Positions 1 to 9,054 of a stretch of DNA of 64,000 nucleotides are shown here, one piece after another. The stretch lies in contig JAKPAB010000124.1 of the NCBI GenBank assembly GCA_029779695.1, forward strand, positions 1 to 64,000, in the 5' to 3' direction. The position numbers and the translations under genes were made by a program. The DNA is from Bacillota bacterium. GTDB lineage: Bacteria > Bacillota > Clostridia > Lachnospirales > Lachnospiraceae. Below the pieces are notes generated by a model. The model saw only the letters and a list, made by a program, of their open reading frames with translations, made no database searches and was not told the origin of the DNA. Position 1 is the stretch's first letter; every line of letters starts with the position of its first letter.

Positions 1-439
1 ATTTCATTTGATAAGCCTTAGCTCTTTCACTGATCAAAATGTCATCACGCTGAATATTAGCATCCACCATAATAACCGTGGCTTCATCATCATCACATTC
101 CTTGATGATCACTGGCATAGTCGCCTTCCCCGCCAATTCAGATGCATGCTTTCTCCTATGGCCTGAAATTAATTCATATCCCCCCTCTTTGCGAGGACGT
201 ACTATAGCAGGGACTAAAACCCCATATTCTTTAATAGACTCAACCATTTCTTCCATGTTGTCATCATCCACTACTCTAAATGGATGATTTTCAAAGGTAT
301 GCAATTCCGTAAGCGGTACATCTACAACTTGTCCTTCATCTCTCAAAGCCTCTACTTCTGCCTTTTCATTTTCATCAATTCCAAACATATCGTCATAACT
401 TGAAAGCTTAATCTTATCTCCAAAATTCTTTTTAGCCAC
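1..439 (-). CDS. parB: ParB-like partition protein (N-terminal part; continues beyond window start)
   Basis: Own translation from GTG at 439: VAKKNFGDKIKLSSYDDMFGIDENEKAEVEALRDEGQVVDVPLTELHTFENHPFRVVDDDNMEEMVESIKEYGVLVPAIVRPRK..GYELISGHRRKHASELAG; typical ParB/Spo0J N-domain; overlaps the parA stop. Confidence 0.9.
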   Translation of the reverse strand, partial: MAKKNFGDKIKLSSYDDMFGIDENEKAEVEALRDEGQVVDVPLTELHTFENHPFRVVDDDNMEEMVESIKEYGVLVPAIVRPRKEGGYELISGHRRKHASELAGKATMPVIIKECDDDEATVIMVDANIQRDDILISERAKAYQMK

Positions 440-1214
440 GATTCTGTACCTCCTCCACTATCTTCATATATGCCGAAGCCACCTTACTCTTTGGATCATA
501 TTTATAAATACTAACTCCCTCTGCTGATGCCTCAGCTGCTCTTACAGAAAGCGGAATTACTTCATCAAATATATGAATGCTTCTGCCATAATGTTCAAAA
601 AGCACTTCGGTGATTTCCCTAGCATAAATTGTTCTGTAATCTACCATAGTGATAAGAATACCCATGATATTAAGATGAGGATTCATCTTACGTTTTACAC
701 GGCTAATCGTCTTAAGCAACTGTTCAAGACCCTTTATCGGAAGATAGGCTGCTTGAACAGGAATGATCACTTCATCAGCTGTTACAAGTGCATTCAGTGT
801 GAGCTGACCTAAATTGGGAGAACAATCCACAAGAATATAGTCATAATCATCACGAATCATATCTATATATTCCTTAAGTGTTGTCTCTGAGCTCATAATA
901 CCAACAAGAGAAGTTTCAACGCCTGAAAGCTCAATATTTGCAGGTAAAAGATCTATTCCTTCTTTGTGATGGATAATGCCAGATGACAGATCAAAGTCAT
1001 CCTCATTTAATACCCATTCCATAATATTGGCCAAGGTCACTTCCAGCTTGTCCGGCTCTGAATACCCAAGTGCCTCTGTCAGAGATCCCTGCGGATCATT
1101 ATCTATAACAAGCACCCTCTTTCCCTTCATTGCAAGACCTATGCCAAGATTCACAACTGAGGTACTCTTTGCCACCCCACCTTTTTGATTTGCACAAATG
1201 ATTACTTTACCCAC
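432..1214 (-). CDS. parA: ParA family ATPase
   Basis: Deviant Walker A KGGVAKST, DNDPQGSLTEALG, VDCSPNLGQLTLNAL. Confidence 0.93.
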   Translation of the reverse strand: MGKVIICANQKGGVAKSTSVVNLGIGLAMKGKRVLVIDNDPQGSLTEALGYSEPDKLEVTLANIMEWVLNEDDFDLSSGIIHHKEGIDLLPANIELSGVETSLVGIMSSETTLKEYIDMIRDDYDYILVDCSPNLGQLTLNALVTADEVIIPVQAAYLPIKGLEQLLKTISRVKRKMNPHLNIMGILITMVDYRTIYAREITEVLFEHYGRSIHIFDEVIPLSVRAAEASAEGVSIYKYDPKSKVASAYMKIVEEVQNRG

Positions 1215-1605
1215 GATATTTTCTCCTCTCCAAGTATTTATCCGGTTTTATTCGGCGGTTCTTTCTTGTTTCTTCCTCATCTGCCTTTTTCTTAAAAGCC
1301 TCTAAAATTTCAGTCATCGTTCGAATCGGTGTAAAAACTTCCTCGTCAAGTTCTCCCAGACTATCTACTCGCTCCAATTCCTGAAGAATTTCATTTAATT
1401 CTCTTCGAAAACTTACGATCATCATAGGATTTCCTTTAGCTATGACCTGATTATGGAGCACACTGTCCAGTACATAATCCTGCTTTGTGGAATATCCCAT
1501 CAGTTTCCACCTTTTATCCAATTCTGCTCTTTCTGTCGTAGAACAACGATATGCTATTGTTTCGCTTCGAAGTCTTCCTTTACTATCAAGATTTTTAGCT
1601 GACAT
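1207..1605 (-). CDS. RHH/MobC-like plasmid mobilization-type small protein
   Basis: MSAKNLDSKGRLRSETIAYRCSTTERAELDKRW...VSFRRELNEILQELERV; position between int and parA; internal ATG 1605 preferred over 1650. Confidence 0.55.
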   Translation of the reverse strand: MSAKNLDSKGRLRSETIAYRCSTTERAELDKRWKLMGYSTKQDYVLDSVLHNQVIAKGNPMMIVSFRRELNEILQELERVDSLGELDEEVFTPIRTMTEILEAFKKKADEEETRKNRRIKPDKYLERRKYRG

Positions 1606-2683
1606 CAAATCCCTCCTTCCACTCTTCATCAAGAGCTTCTGCCATTTCATCCTGAATAGACGGCATCATGTGAGCATATCGATATGTAATGTTCTGACTT
1701 TCATGGCCCATACGGTTTGCGATTGCAACCGCTGAATATCCCATATCGATAAGAAGAGAAACATGGCTGTGTCTCAAATCATGAATACGGATACGCTTCA
1801 CTCCACTCTCCTTTACTCCTCGATCCATCTCATGGTGTAGATAGGATTTAGATACCGTAAAGATCCGATCCTGAGGTTCCAATGCATAAATACTGTTAAA
1901 AAATTCCTGCACTTCGGTTGCAACAACTTTAGGCATTTTGATATTACGTATGCTTTTTGGAGTCTTAGGCTTTGTAATAACATCCCTTCCTTGCAACCTT
2001 TGGTATGACTTTGTGATTGACAGGATAGACTTATCAAAATCGAAATCAGAAGGTGTTAATGCAAGCAGCTCTCCCATACGGATTCCGCACCAATACAAAA
2101 GTTCAAATGCAACATAGGAATACGGCTTATTTGCCATTGTCGGAATAAATCTCATGTACTCCTCTTTCGTCCAGAATTTCATTTCGTCCGCATGATGCTG
2201 TCCTAGCGGACCTGCGATAACTGCAACGTTTCTTCTGAGTCCGTAATACTTCACCGCATGATTGAAAATGGCTGAAAGCTGTGCCTGCATTGCACGAAGA
2301 TAAGTCCCCCTGAACTTTTCACTTTTCTCTGTTTCAAGACTGCGCATTTCATTCTGCCACTTGATCACATCCCTTACTGTGATATCACGCATTTGCATAT
2401 CTTTGAAATATGGCAAGATTTTCTTCTCTACAACAAACTCTTTTGTTTTCCATGTGTTCTCTCTGACCTTCGGTCTAATGTCCTCTTCGTATTGGTGATA
2501 AAAGTTCTCAAAGGTCATGTCCAGATCTCCTGCCAGCTCCTCCTTAAAATGTCGCTCCCATTCAGTTGCTTCTTTCTTGGTTGCAAAGCCACGTTTCATC
2601 TTCCGGATATTCTGACCTGTCCAATCTTCATAATGAAACGAAACATAATACGTGCCCTTGTCTTTATCCTTGTAAACCGGCAT
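1595..2683 (-). CDS. int: Tyrosine recombinase / phage-type integrase
   Basis: Arm-DNA-binding-like N-terminus and catalytic motifs YWCGIRMGELLAL, RIRIHDLRHSHVSLLIDMGYS, MGHESQNITYRYAHM. Confidence 0.95.
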   Translation of the reverse strand: MPVYKDKDKGTYYVSFHYEDWTGQNIRKMKRGFATKKEATEWERHFKEELAGDLDMTFENFYHQYEEDIRPKVRENTWKTKEFVVEKKILPYFKDMQMRDITVRDVIKWQNEMRSLETEKSEKFRGTYLRAMQAQLSAIFNHAVKYYGLRRNVAVIAGPLGQHHADEMKFWTKEEYMRFIPTMANKPYSYVAFELLYWCGIRMGELLALTPSDFDFDKSILSITKSYQRLQGRDVITKPKTPKSIRNIKMPKVVATEVQEFFNSIYALEPQDRIFTVSKSYLHHEMDRGVKESGVKRIRIHDLRHSHVSLLIDMGYSAVAIANRMGHESQNITYRYAHMMPSIQDEMAEALDEEWKEGFDVS

Positions 2684-2700
2684 AAAGCATCTCCTTTCTG

Positions 2701-2892
2701 TTATTCTTCAGTTACCATCCCATAAAAGCGTTCTTCAAAGTACCTTCTGCTTACACGGCCCGGAATGACCATGTAGCCCTTATCAGAAAGTTCTTTATTA
2801 AGTTGACGTGCTATGGAATATGCCTTACTTTCAGAAACACTTAGTGCTTTCATAATTTCTTTGACCGAAATAAATGTTTTATTATCAATCAT
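2701..2892 (-). CDS. xis: Excisionase-like small HTH protein
   Basis: 63 aa: MIDNKTFISVKEIMKALSVSESKAYSIARQLNKEL..; immediately upstream of int, as in ICE/prophage Xis-Int pairs. Confidence 0.7.
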   Translation of the reverse strand: MIDNKTFISVKEIMKALSVSESKAYSIARQLNKELSDKGYMVIPGRVSRRYFEERFYGMVTEE

Positions 2893-3128
2893 GATTTAAA
2901 CCTCCTGCATCTTACCGGCGAGACAAGTCTCTTTTCTCGCCTCTCAAAATACATTTGGGATAAAAAAATCGTGATTACTAACTTTCAAACAAAAAAATTA
3001 ATAAATTATTCTTTTTTGAAACTATATGAGAAATAAAATTAAAAGAAATGATGTTTGGAATTATTCTTTTTACCCGAATTTCATACCTGCAAAATTTTGC
3101 AACAGGTATCAAAAAGGTATCAGAACAC

Positions 3129-3174
3129 AAAAAAGACCCAAAACTTAGTATTTTCAGCTAAGCTTCAGGTCTTG
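3129..3174 (-). terminator. Intrinsic terminator downstream of guaA
   Basis: Minus strand AAGACCTGAAGCTTAG..CTAAGTTTTGGGTCTTTTTT. Confidence 0.7.
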
Positions 3175-3217
3175 AAAAGACTGGGTTTGTGAGGTTAACC
3201 TCTAAACCACTCCGGAA

Positions 3218-4849
3218 TTATTCAAACTCTATCGTCCCTGGTGGCTTACTCGTGAGATCATAGAATACTCTATTGACTCCTCTGACCTCGTTTATGATAC
3301 GACTCATCACTTTCTGGAGGACGGCAAATGGGATCTCTGCTGACTCTGCTGTCATGAAGTCCACTGTCTTCACTGCTCTGACACATACAGCGTAGTCATA
3401 GGTACGCTCATCTCCCATTACTCCAACAGAACGAACATTAGTCAGTGCTGCGAAGTACTGATCCGGCATCCAATCCGGATAATATTTTTTCATCACGCTA
3501 TAGTCCGGATTCTCTGGATCTATTTTGATTCCATCGATAGCTGCTGCCGAAACAGCATAATCTCTGGCTGCATTCTCCACTTCTTCTCTGTATATCCAAT
3601 CAGCATCCTGGACCATGACGACCTTCTCTGCTGTTATATCTCCGATGATTCTGATGCCTAGGCCTGGGCCTGGGAATGGCTGCCTGGATACTAGGTTCTC
3701 CGGGATACCTAACTGTCTACCTACTTCACGGACCTCATCCTTGAACAGCATTCTTAAGGGCTCTACGATTTCCTTGAAATCTACGAAATCAGGCAGACCT
3801 CCTACATTGTGATGAGATTTGATAACCGCAGATTCACCGCCTAGTCCTGATTCCACCACGTCCGGATATATAGTTCCCTGAGCCAGATAATCAACAGTTC
3901 CGATCTTTTTAGCCTCTTCTTCGAATACCCTTATGAATTCCTCACCGATTATCTTACGCTTTTCTTCAGGTTCTGTTATACCCTCTAGCTTATTATAATA
4001 GCGTTCAGCGGCATTGACCCTGATAAAGTTAAGCTCGAATCCTCCCTTATCGCCAAATACCTGCTCTACCTGATCTCCTTCATTTTTACGTAGGAGACCG
4101 TGATCTACGAATACACATGTGAGTTGCTTGCCAACTGCTCTTGCCAATAGTCCAGCAGCAACTGACGAGTCCACCCCGCCGGAAAGAGCTAGAAGCACTT
4201 TTCCATCTCCGATTGTATCTCTAAGAGACTTCACAGTATCCTCGACAAATGATTCCATCTTCCAGCTACCACTACATCCACACACTTCCCTTACGAAGTT
4301 GTAGATCATACTGCTGCCCTGAGGAGTATGGAGTACCTCCGGATGGAACTGGAATCCATACAATTTTTTTTCAGGATTTTCTATAGCTGCATAAGGGCAA
4401 TTACCCGTGGTTGCAATGGCCTTGAACCCTGGTGCAGCCTCACTTATATAGTCAAAATGGCTCATCCAGCAGGTTGTTTTTCTAGGCACGCCAGTAAAAA
4501 CAGGCGAAGTGCTGTCTATTCTAATATCTGTGTGACCGTACTCTCTGTTAGCTGCTCTCTCCACCTTACCGCCTAGCACTTGCATCATTAGCTGAGCACC
4601 ATAGCATAGGCCTAGGACAGGAATGCCCATATTGAAAAGTTCTGCATCGCAGGTCGCCGCACCTTCCAGATAGCAACTATCCGGTCCACCGGTCAGGATG
4701 ATTCCCTTCGGGTTAAGCGCTCTGATCTCTGAAAGAGGTTTCCTATATGAATATATCTCACAGTAGACATTGCATTCTCTTACTCGCCTCGCTACCAACT
4801 GGTTATACTGACCGCCGAAATCGATAACGATTACCTTTTCCTGATCCAT
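3218..4849 (-). CDS. guaA: GMP synthase (glutamine-hydrolysing)
   Basis: GATase ([10 protein letters not shown]), PP-loop ([14 protein letters not shown]), C-terminus [23 protein letters not shown] before ATG 4849. Confidence 0.97.
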   Translation of the reverse strand: MDQEKVIVIDFGGQYNQLVARRVRECNVYCEIYSYRKPLSEIRALNPKGIILTGGPDSCYLEGAATCDAELFNMGIPVLGLCYGAQLMMQVLGGKVERAANREYGHTDIRIDSTSPVFTGVPRKTTCWMSHFDYISEAAPGFKAIATTGNCPYAAIENPEKKLYGFQFHPEVLHTPQGSSMIYNFVREVCGCSGSWKMESFVEDTVKSLRDTIGDGKVLLALSGGVDSSVAAGLLARAVGKQLTCVFVDHGLLRKNEGDQVEQVFGDKGGFELNFIRVNAAERYYNKLEGITEPEEKRKIIGEEFIRVFEEEAKKIGTVDYLAQGTIYPDVVESGLGGESAVIKSHHNVGGLPDFVDFKEIVEPLRMLFKDEVREVGRQLGIPENLVSRQPFPGPGLGIRIIGDITAEKVVMVQDADWIYREEVENAARDYAVSAAAIDGIKIDPENPDYSVMKKYYPDWMPDQYFAALTNVRSVGVMGDERTYDYAVCVRAVKTVDFMTAESAEIPFAVLQKVMSRIINEVRGVNRVFYDLTSKPPGTIEFE

Positions 4850-5047
4850 CTTACCTCCTGTTTTCAAACTTATTAGCTATTATAAATTGTGCCATATGAC
4901 ACGGAATCTTGTGGTACATTATAGTTTAGAACTAGCTCTTACACAAGGTTAAACTTGTCCACTAATCTACCGAAATTTTCTCGACTTCTCCACATTATTC
5001 CAGTTTTTTTGATGTTGAATGTAATTATTTATTTTAATTTATACCAT

Positions 5048-5074
5048 TAATATTTTAAAACATCCATCCGATAT
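5048..5074 (+). promoter_or_regulatory. Putative sigma28 (SigD/FliA) promoter TAAT-N15-TCCGATAT
   Basis: Same architecture as the elements upstream of flaG and flgM in this window; close to the TAAA-N15-GCCGATAT consensus. Confidence 0.65.
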
Positions 5075-5185
5075 AAAATATGAGTTATATCAATATTATT
5101 AATAAATGCATTAAATAAAAAGGAATTTATTACTTAGTCTATAAGTATTAATCTTTTAATATTAAATCCATAGAAAGGTAACCAT

Positions 5186-5701
5186 TTGGCATTTTCAGTA
5201 ACCTATAATTCCGTTTTGAGAAATGACTACGGTATATATAGAAATCTTACCAAAACTGCAGCGCGCTCAGAGGCCACTGACAGTAAGCTTTCTGTTGCCG
5301 ATTCTTCTGCTCTTAACAGATCTATAAATAAACTGAGATATTCCAGCTATGATGATCGTAAGGATGGCACTGATTCTCAAGGTTATGCCAAGTCATACGT
5401 CAAGAACATGAAGGCCTTTATGGATACCTATAATTATACTCTCGAATCTTCGAAGAAAAGCAGTTCCCGTGAGATTACCAGACAAGTTCCCAAGATGAAA
5501 CAACTGGTGGATAAGTACAAGGATCAGCTAGGCAAAATCGGAATCTCCTACGACAAAGATGGATATCTGAAGCTCAGTGCCAGTAGCAATGTTACAACAA
5601 CTAAGCGATATGAGACTCTGTTTGGCAAGGATTCTTCTTTTATGAAGGATCTAAATAATATCGCCGGGAATATAAAGCGTCATGTAAATGTGTATTTGTA
5701 A
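5186..5701 (+). CDS. Uncharacterised small protein with FliD-C-like C-terminal pattern (predicted flagellar regulon)
   Basis: TTG start with AGAAAGG upstream; MDTYNYTL..LGKIGISYDKDGYLKLSA..LFGKDSSFMKDLNNIAGNI; preceded by sigma28-like promoter, followed by terminator. Confidence 0.65.
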   Translation: MAFSVTYNSVLRNDYGIYRNLTKTAARSEATDSKLSVADSSALNRSINKLRYSSYDDRKDGTDSQGYAKSYVKNMKAFMDTYNYTLESSKKSSSREITRQVPKMKQLVDKYKDQLGKIGISYDKDGYLKLSASSNVTTTKRYETLFGKDSSFMKDLNNIAGNIKRHVNVYL

Positions 5702-5720
5702 AAATATTTATATCAATTAA

Positions 5721-5762
5721 TAAAAGGATGTGGAAAATTATTTTCACATCCTTTTATTTTTT
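5721..5762 (+). terminator. Intrinsic terminator
   Basis: AAAAGGATGTGGAAAATTATTTTCACATCCTTTTATTTTT. Confidence 0.75.
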
Positions 5763-5904
5763 CCGATACAATCTGCCTATGCTGTTGACTTATTATCCAT
5801 GGTCTACTAAAATATCTCCGACTGTGTAAGTTGGTGTATTCCGATTTTTTTTACCACAGTCTACAAAAACAACACATAATATAGAATATAGAAAGAGGTC
5901 AGAC

Positions 5905-6543
5905 ATGGAATTATCTCCAAATGTAACGGTATTAGACCATCCCTTGATTCAGCATAAGATATCAATGTTAAGAGACAAGAATACAGGAACCAATGAGTTC
6001 CGTTCTCTTGTAAGCGAGATTGCAATGTTGATGGGATTCGAAGCTTTAAGAGACTTACCTACCAAGAATATTGATGTAGAGACACCTCTCGAGACATGTA
6101 AGACCCCTGTTATCGCTGGCAAGAAGCTGGCTATCGTCCCTATCCTTCGTGCAGGACTTGGAATGGTAGACGGAATCCTGAGATTGGTTCCCACCGCCAA
6201 GGTTGGTCATATCGGTCTCTATAGAGATCCTGAGACTCATGAGCCTCACGAGTATTACTGCAAGCTCCCAGCTCCTATCGAGCAGAGAACAATCCTTGTT
6301 GTTGATCCTATGCTTGCAACCGGTGGTTCCGGTAGCGATGCCATCAAGCTCATCAAGGAGCACGGCGGTGTCAAAATCAAGTTCATGTGCATAATCGCTG
6401 CTCCAGAGGGTGTCAAGAAACTCTCTGAGGATCACCCTGATGTTCAGATCTATGTAGGTCATCTCGACAGAGAACTGAATAAGGACGCATATATCTGCCC
6501 GGGTCTCGGAGACGCAGGCGACAGAATATTCGGCACTAAATAA
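5905..6543 (+). CDS. upp: Uracil phosphoribosyltransferase
   Basis: [24 protein letters not shown]...[13 protein letters not shown]...[16 protein letters not shown]. Confidence 0.97.
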   Translation: MELSPNVTVLDHPLIQHKISMLRDKNTGTNEFRSLVSEIAMLMGFEALRDLPTKNIDVETPLETCKTPVIAGKKLAIVPILRAGLGMVDGILRLVPTAKVGHIGLYRDPETHEPHEYYCKLPAPIEQRTILVVDPMLATGGSGSDAIKLIKEHGGVKIKFMCIIAAPEGVKKLSEDHPDVQIYVGHLDRELNKDAYICPGLGDAGDRIFGTK

Positions 6544-6638
6544 TTTAGACGAAATTTTTTACATTATAATTTAAAACAAAGTGAGTAGCATTTCGGCTCA
6601 CTATAGATAATGATATTTTTATTTTATTATCTGTACAC

Positions 6639-6667
6639 TGCGGGTAATTTTATTACCCGCATTTTTT
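6639..6667 (+). terminator. Intrinsic terminator after upp
   Basis: TGCGGGTAATTTTATTACCCGCATTTTTT. Confidence 0.75.
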
Positions 6668-6682
6668 GTATATAGGAGATCT

Positions 6683-7207
6683 ATGAAACTTTCGGAAAAT
6701 ACCAGAAATAATCTTATACTAATAGGAATGCCTGCTTCAGGCAAGAGTACCATTGGTGTTATATTAGCCAAGGTCACTAATCGTAATTTTATGGATTCTG
6801 ACATTGTGATCCAGGACACTACCGGCAAGCTATTAAGGGAACTTATATCTGACAATGGCCCTGATGGCTTCTCAGAAATAGAGAACAGGATCAATTCCCA
6901 GATCGATTGTGATAATACAGTTATCGCTACTGGAGGATCGGCTATTTTCGGTGAAAGTGCTATGGAACACTTTTCCAAGATCGGTACTATCGTATATCTG
7001 AGAGTTGACATTGATTCCCTTACGCGAAGGATCGGCGATCTGGACAAAAGAGGTGTTGTTCATCTCCCAGGTGAGACCCTTTTGGATATTATGAAAAAAA
7101 GAGAACCTCTATATGAAAAATATGCAGATATAATAGTTGATGAACCCTCTGGATGGTTTTCTGTTGATAATATTTTAAACGCAGTATTAAATAATATTGG
7201 CTCATGA
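6683..7207 (+). CDS. Shikimate kinase-like P-loop kinase
   Basis: LIGMPASGKSTIG, MDSDIVIQ, ATGGSAI, KREPLYEKYADIIVD; some substrate-binding positions deviate. Confidence 0.8.
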   Translation: MKLSENTRNNLILIGMPASGKSTIGVILAKVTNRNFMDSDIVIQDTTGKLLRELISDNGPDGFSEIENRINSQIDCDNTVIATGGSAIFGESAMEHFSKIGTIVYLRVDIDSLTRRIGDLDKRGVVHLPGETLLDIMKKREPLYEKYADIIVDEPSGWFSVDNILNAVLNNIGS

Positions 7208-7236
7208 GAAACAGTTGACTATTTTATATAATATTA

Positions 7237-8058
7237 TTAAATCAATGCAGCTAGGATAGCCTGATCGGCTTCACGATTAATGGCATTACCTGCTGTATCG
7301 TTTTCATCTCCCGTACCGCCACATATATCGATTCCTATCACATCACATCTATCCATAATGTTCGTGACAGAACTGATCAGTTCATTGACAGTCATTGTTC
7401 CCTGGGACCAGTTTGCCTTATAGCATTCCTCTGACAGCACATCTTTATCAATAGATATATATACAGGAACTCTTTTGTCGTTCTTGTTATCTACTATCGC
7501 TTCTGTTTTACCTTCTATTTTAACTTCTATTTTACCTTCTGTTTTACATTCTATTTTATCTTCTTTATTCGCTTCTGTCTTATCTTCTGTCTTAGTTTCT
7601 GTATCCGTATCGGTCTTCGCATCGGTCTTCCAGTTTACGAGCTCCACCTTGTCGCTGAACCTCTCACTTGCTGCGAGACCAGGATCCGTTCCTATCATAT
7701 ATATTTTATTCAGATTTGAAAAAATATCATTTGCTTCTCGTATCCATCCGCCACATGATGTCAGCCCACCAAAGGCGCTTTCCTGATAATCTGTATGATT
7801 ATCAAAAACTATCAGATCAAATGGTTCTTTTATTCTTTCCAAGAAAAGCAACGACATATAATGATAATTACCAGAATCAATGAAATGAATTGCCTCCGTT
7901 GGTATATCTCTCACTTTTCTCTTGATTTCGAGGCGAGCTTCATCATCCAGATAGCAGTTTGTACCCTGAATATCTGAAATATCTATTATGTTTTGTTCCT
8001 CTGCATAATCACAACCGGATGATAGTTTTATCTTGTATATTGGTAATTTTTTATTCAT
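7237..8058 (-). CDS. Arginase/agmatinase-fold (ureohydrolase-like) protein with low-complexity insert
   Basis: FDLIVFDNHTDYQESAFGGLTSCGGWIREA, VYISIDKDVLSEE, IGIDICGG; likely start at internal ATG 8058 (ORF extends to 8244). Confidence 0.65.
   Translation of the reverse strand: MNKKLPIYKIKLSSGCDYAEEQNIIDISDIQGTNCYLDDEARLEIKRKVRDIPTEAIHFIDSGNYHYMSLLFLERIKEPFDLIVFDNHTDYQESAFGGLTSCGGWIREANDIFSNLNKIYMIGTDPGLAASERFSDKVELVNWKTDAKTDTDTETKTEDKTEANKEDKIECKTEGKIEVKIEGKTEAIVDNKNDKRVPVYISIDKDVLSEECYKANWSQGTMTVNELISSVTNIMDRCDVIGIDICGGTGDENDTAGNAINREADQAILAALI
7497..7625. repeat. Degenerate 12-nt coding repeat (KTEx/KIEx)n
   Basis: Minus-strand translation KTDAKTDTDTETKTEDKTEANKEDKIECKTEGKIEVKIEGKTEA. 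Confidence 0.85.
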
Positions 8059-8134
8059 ATTTTTATTATTCATATTTATTATTAACAGATTCATTATAGC
8101 ATAACTGCATTTAATGATTTGCTCATCATTAATA

Positions 8135-8172
8135 CAAAAAAGAAAAGATGGCTTCGACAGGCCATCTTTCCA
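8135..8172 (-). terminator. Orphan minus-strand intrinsic terminator-like hairpin
   Basis: Minus AAAGATGGCctgtcgaaGCCATCTTTTCTTTTTT with no obvious minus-strand gene upstream. Confidence 0.5.
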
Positions 8173-8375
8173 AAGGGGAGGATTATGAAAAAAGTTTTGC
8201 TCAAATGTTTTATCCATTTGATGATTATAATATATTATATTCATGTGAACATCTTGTGTCTTAAAAGTGAAAAAAAAAGGAAAAGTGATATACTAATATC
8301 AGATATGATATTATGTTATTCATAAAATAATAATGCTTGTAACAAATTGCTTTTATGAATTAAGGAGGTATGATT

Positions 8376-8978
8376 ATGCTACCTGTCATTACAATTACTC
8401 GTGAATTCGGAAGTGGTGGGCATTCGATTGCCAAAGAAGTCGCTGAACAGTTAAACCTTCCTTTTTGGGATGGCGAGATAATCACTAGGGCCGTACGTGA
8501 AAGTGGATATTGCCGCGAGATCATCGAGGAGCAGGGTGAAAATGCTTCTGGTGCCAATATGTGGTTCAATGTATCTGCAGCTAGCACCATGTATTTCCAG
8601 AGTCCACAGGATGAGATTTTTCTTGCCCAGAGAAAGATTATACTCGAAGCTGCGAAGAAGGGACCTTGTGTCATAGTAGGCCGTTGCTCTGATTATATAC
8701 TACACGATGAGGGCATCCGTAGCATGTCAGTATTTGTCCATTCCGATATGGAAGTGCGTAAGAAGCGCATTCTCGAGAGATATGGTGATATTCCTGAGAT
8801 AGAGATTGAAAAACGTATTCTGAAAAAGGATAAAGAGAGAAAGACATACTACAGATATTATACCGATGAGCACTGGGGTGATTACAAGAACTATAATCTG
8901 TCACTAGACAGCGGAGTCCTCGGTGAGGAAAACTGCGTCTCTATTATCTGTGATCTGGCTAATAAATTTCCAGAATAA
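8376..8978 (+). CDS. Cytidylate kinase-like family protein
   Basis: LPVITITREFGSGGHSIAKEVAEQLNLPFWDGEIITRA...VIVGRCSDYIL; RBS AAGGAGGT. Confidence 0.9.
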   Translation: MLPVITITREFGSGGHSIAKEVAEQLNLPFWDGEIITRAVRESGYCREIIEEQGENASGANMWFNVSAASTMYFQSPQDEIFLAQRKIILEAAKKGPCVIVGRCSDYILHDEGIRSMSVFVHSDMEVRKKRILERYGDIPEIEIEKRILKKDKERKTYYRYYTDEHWGDYKNYNLSLDSGVLGEENCVSIICDLANKFPE

Positions 8979-9013
8979 ATAAATTTCCAGAATAAATCAT
9001 TTGAAATATAATC

Positions 9014-9052
9014 AAAAAAATCCGGATACATTTTAAATGCATCCGGATTTTC
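9014..9052. terminator. Bidirectional intrinsic terminator between convergent genes
   Basis: AAAAAAATCCGGATACATTTTAAATGCATCCGGATTTTCT. Confidence 0.75.
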
Positions 9053-9054
9053 TA

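Larger units (their letters stand above)
1..3217 (-). mobile_element. Integrase end of an integrated element (ICE/plasmid-like) inserted next to the guaA 3' end; far end outside window
   Basis: xis-int-RHH-parA-parB adjacent to guaA 3' end, a known integration hotspot; second att site not visible. Confidence 0.65.

Noticed and set aside
5758-5775. TCCGATAC resembling a sigma28 -10 before upp
   Set aside because: No -35 TAAA at correct spacing; lies in the terminator U-tract of the preceding gene.
7475-7786. 103-aa plus-strand 'SVLSSVLVSV' repeat protein
   Set aside because: Antisense translation of the KTEx low-complexity repeat in the arginase-like gene.
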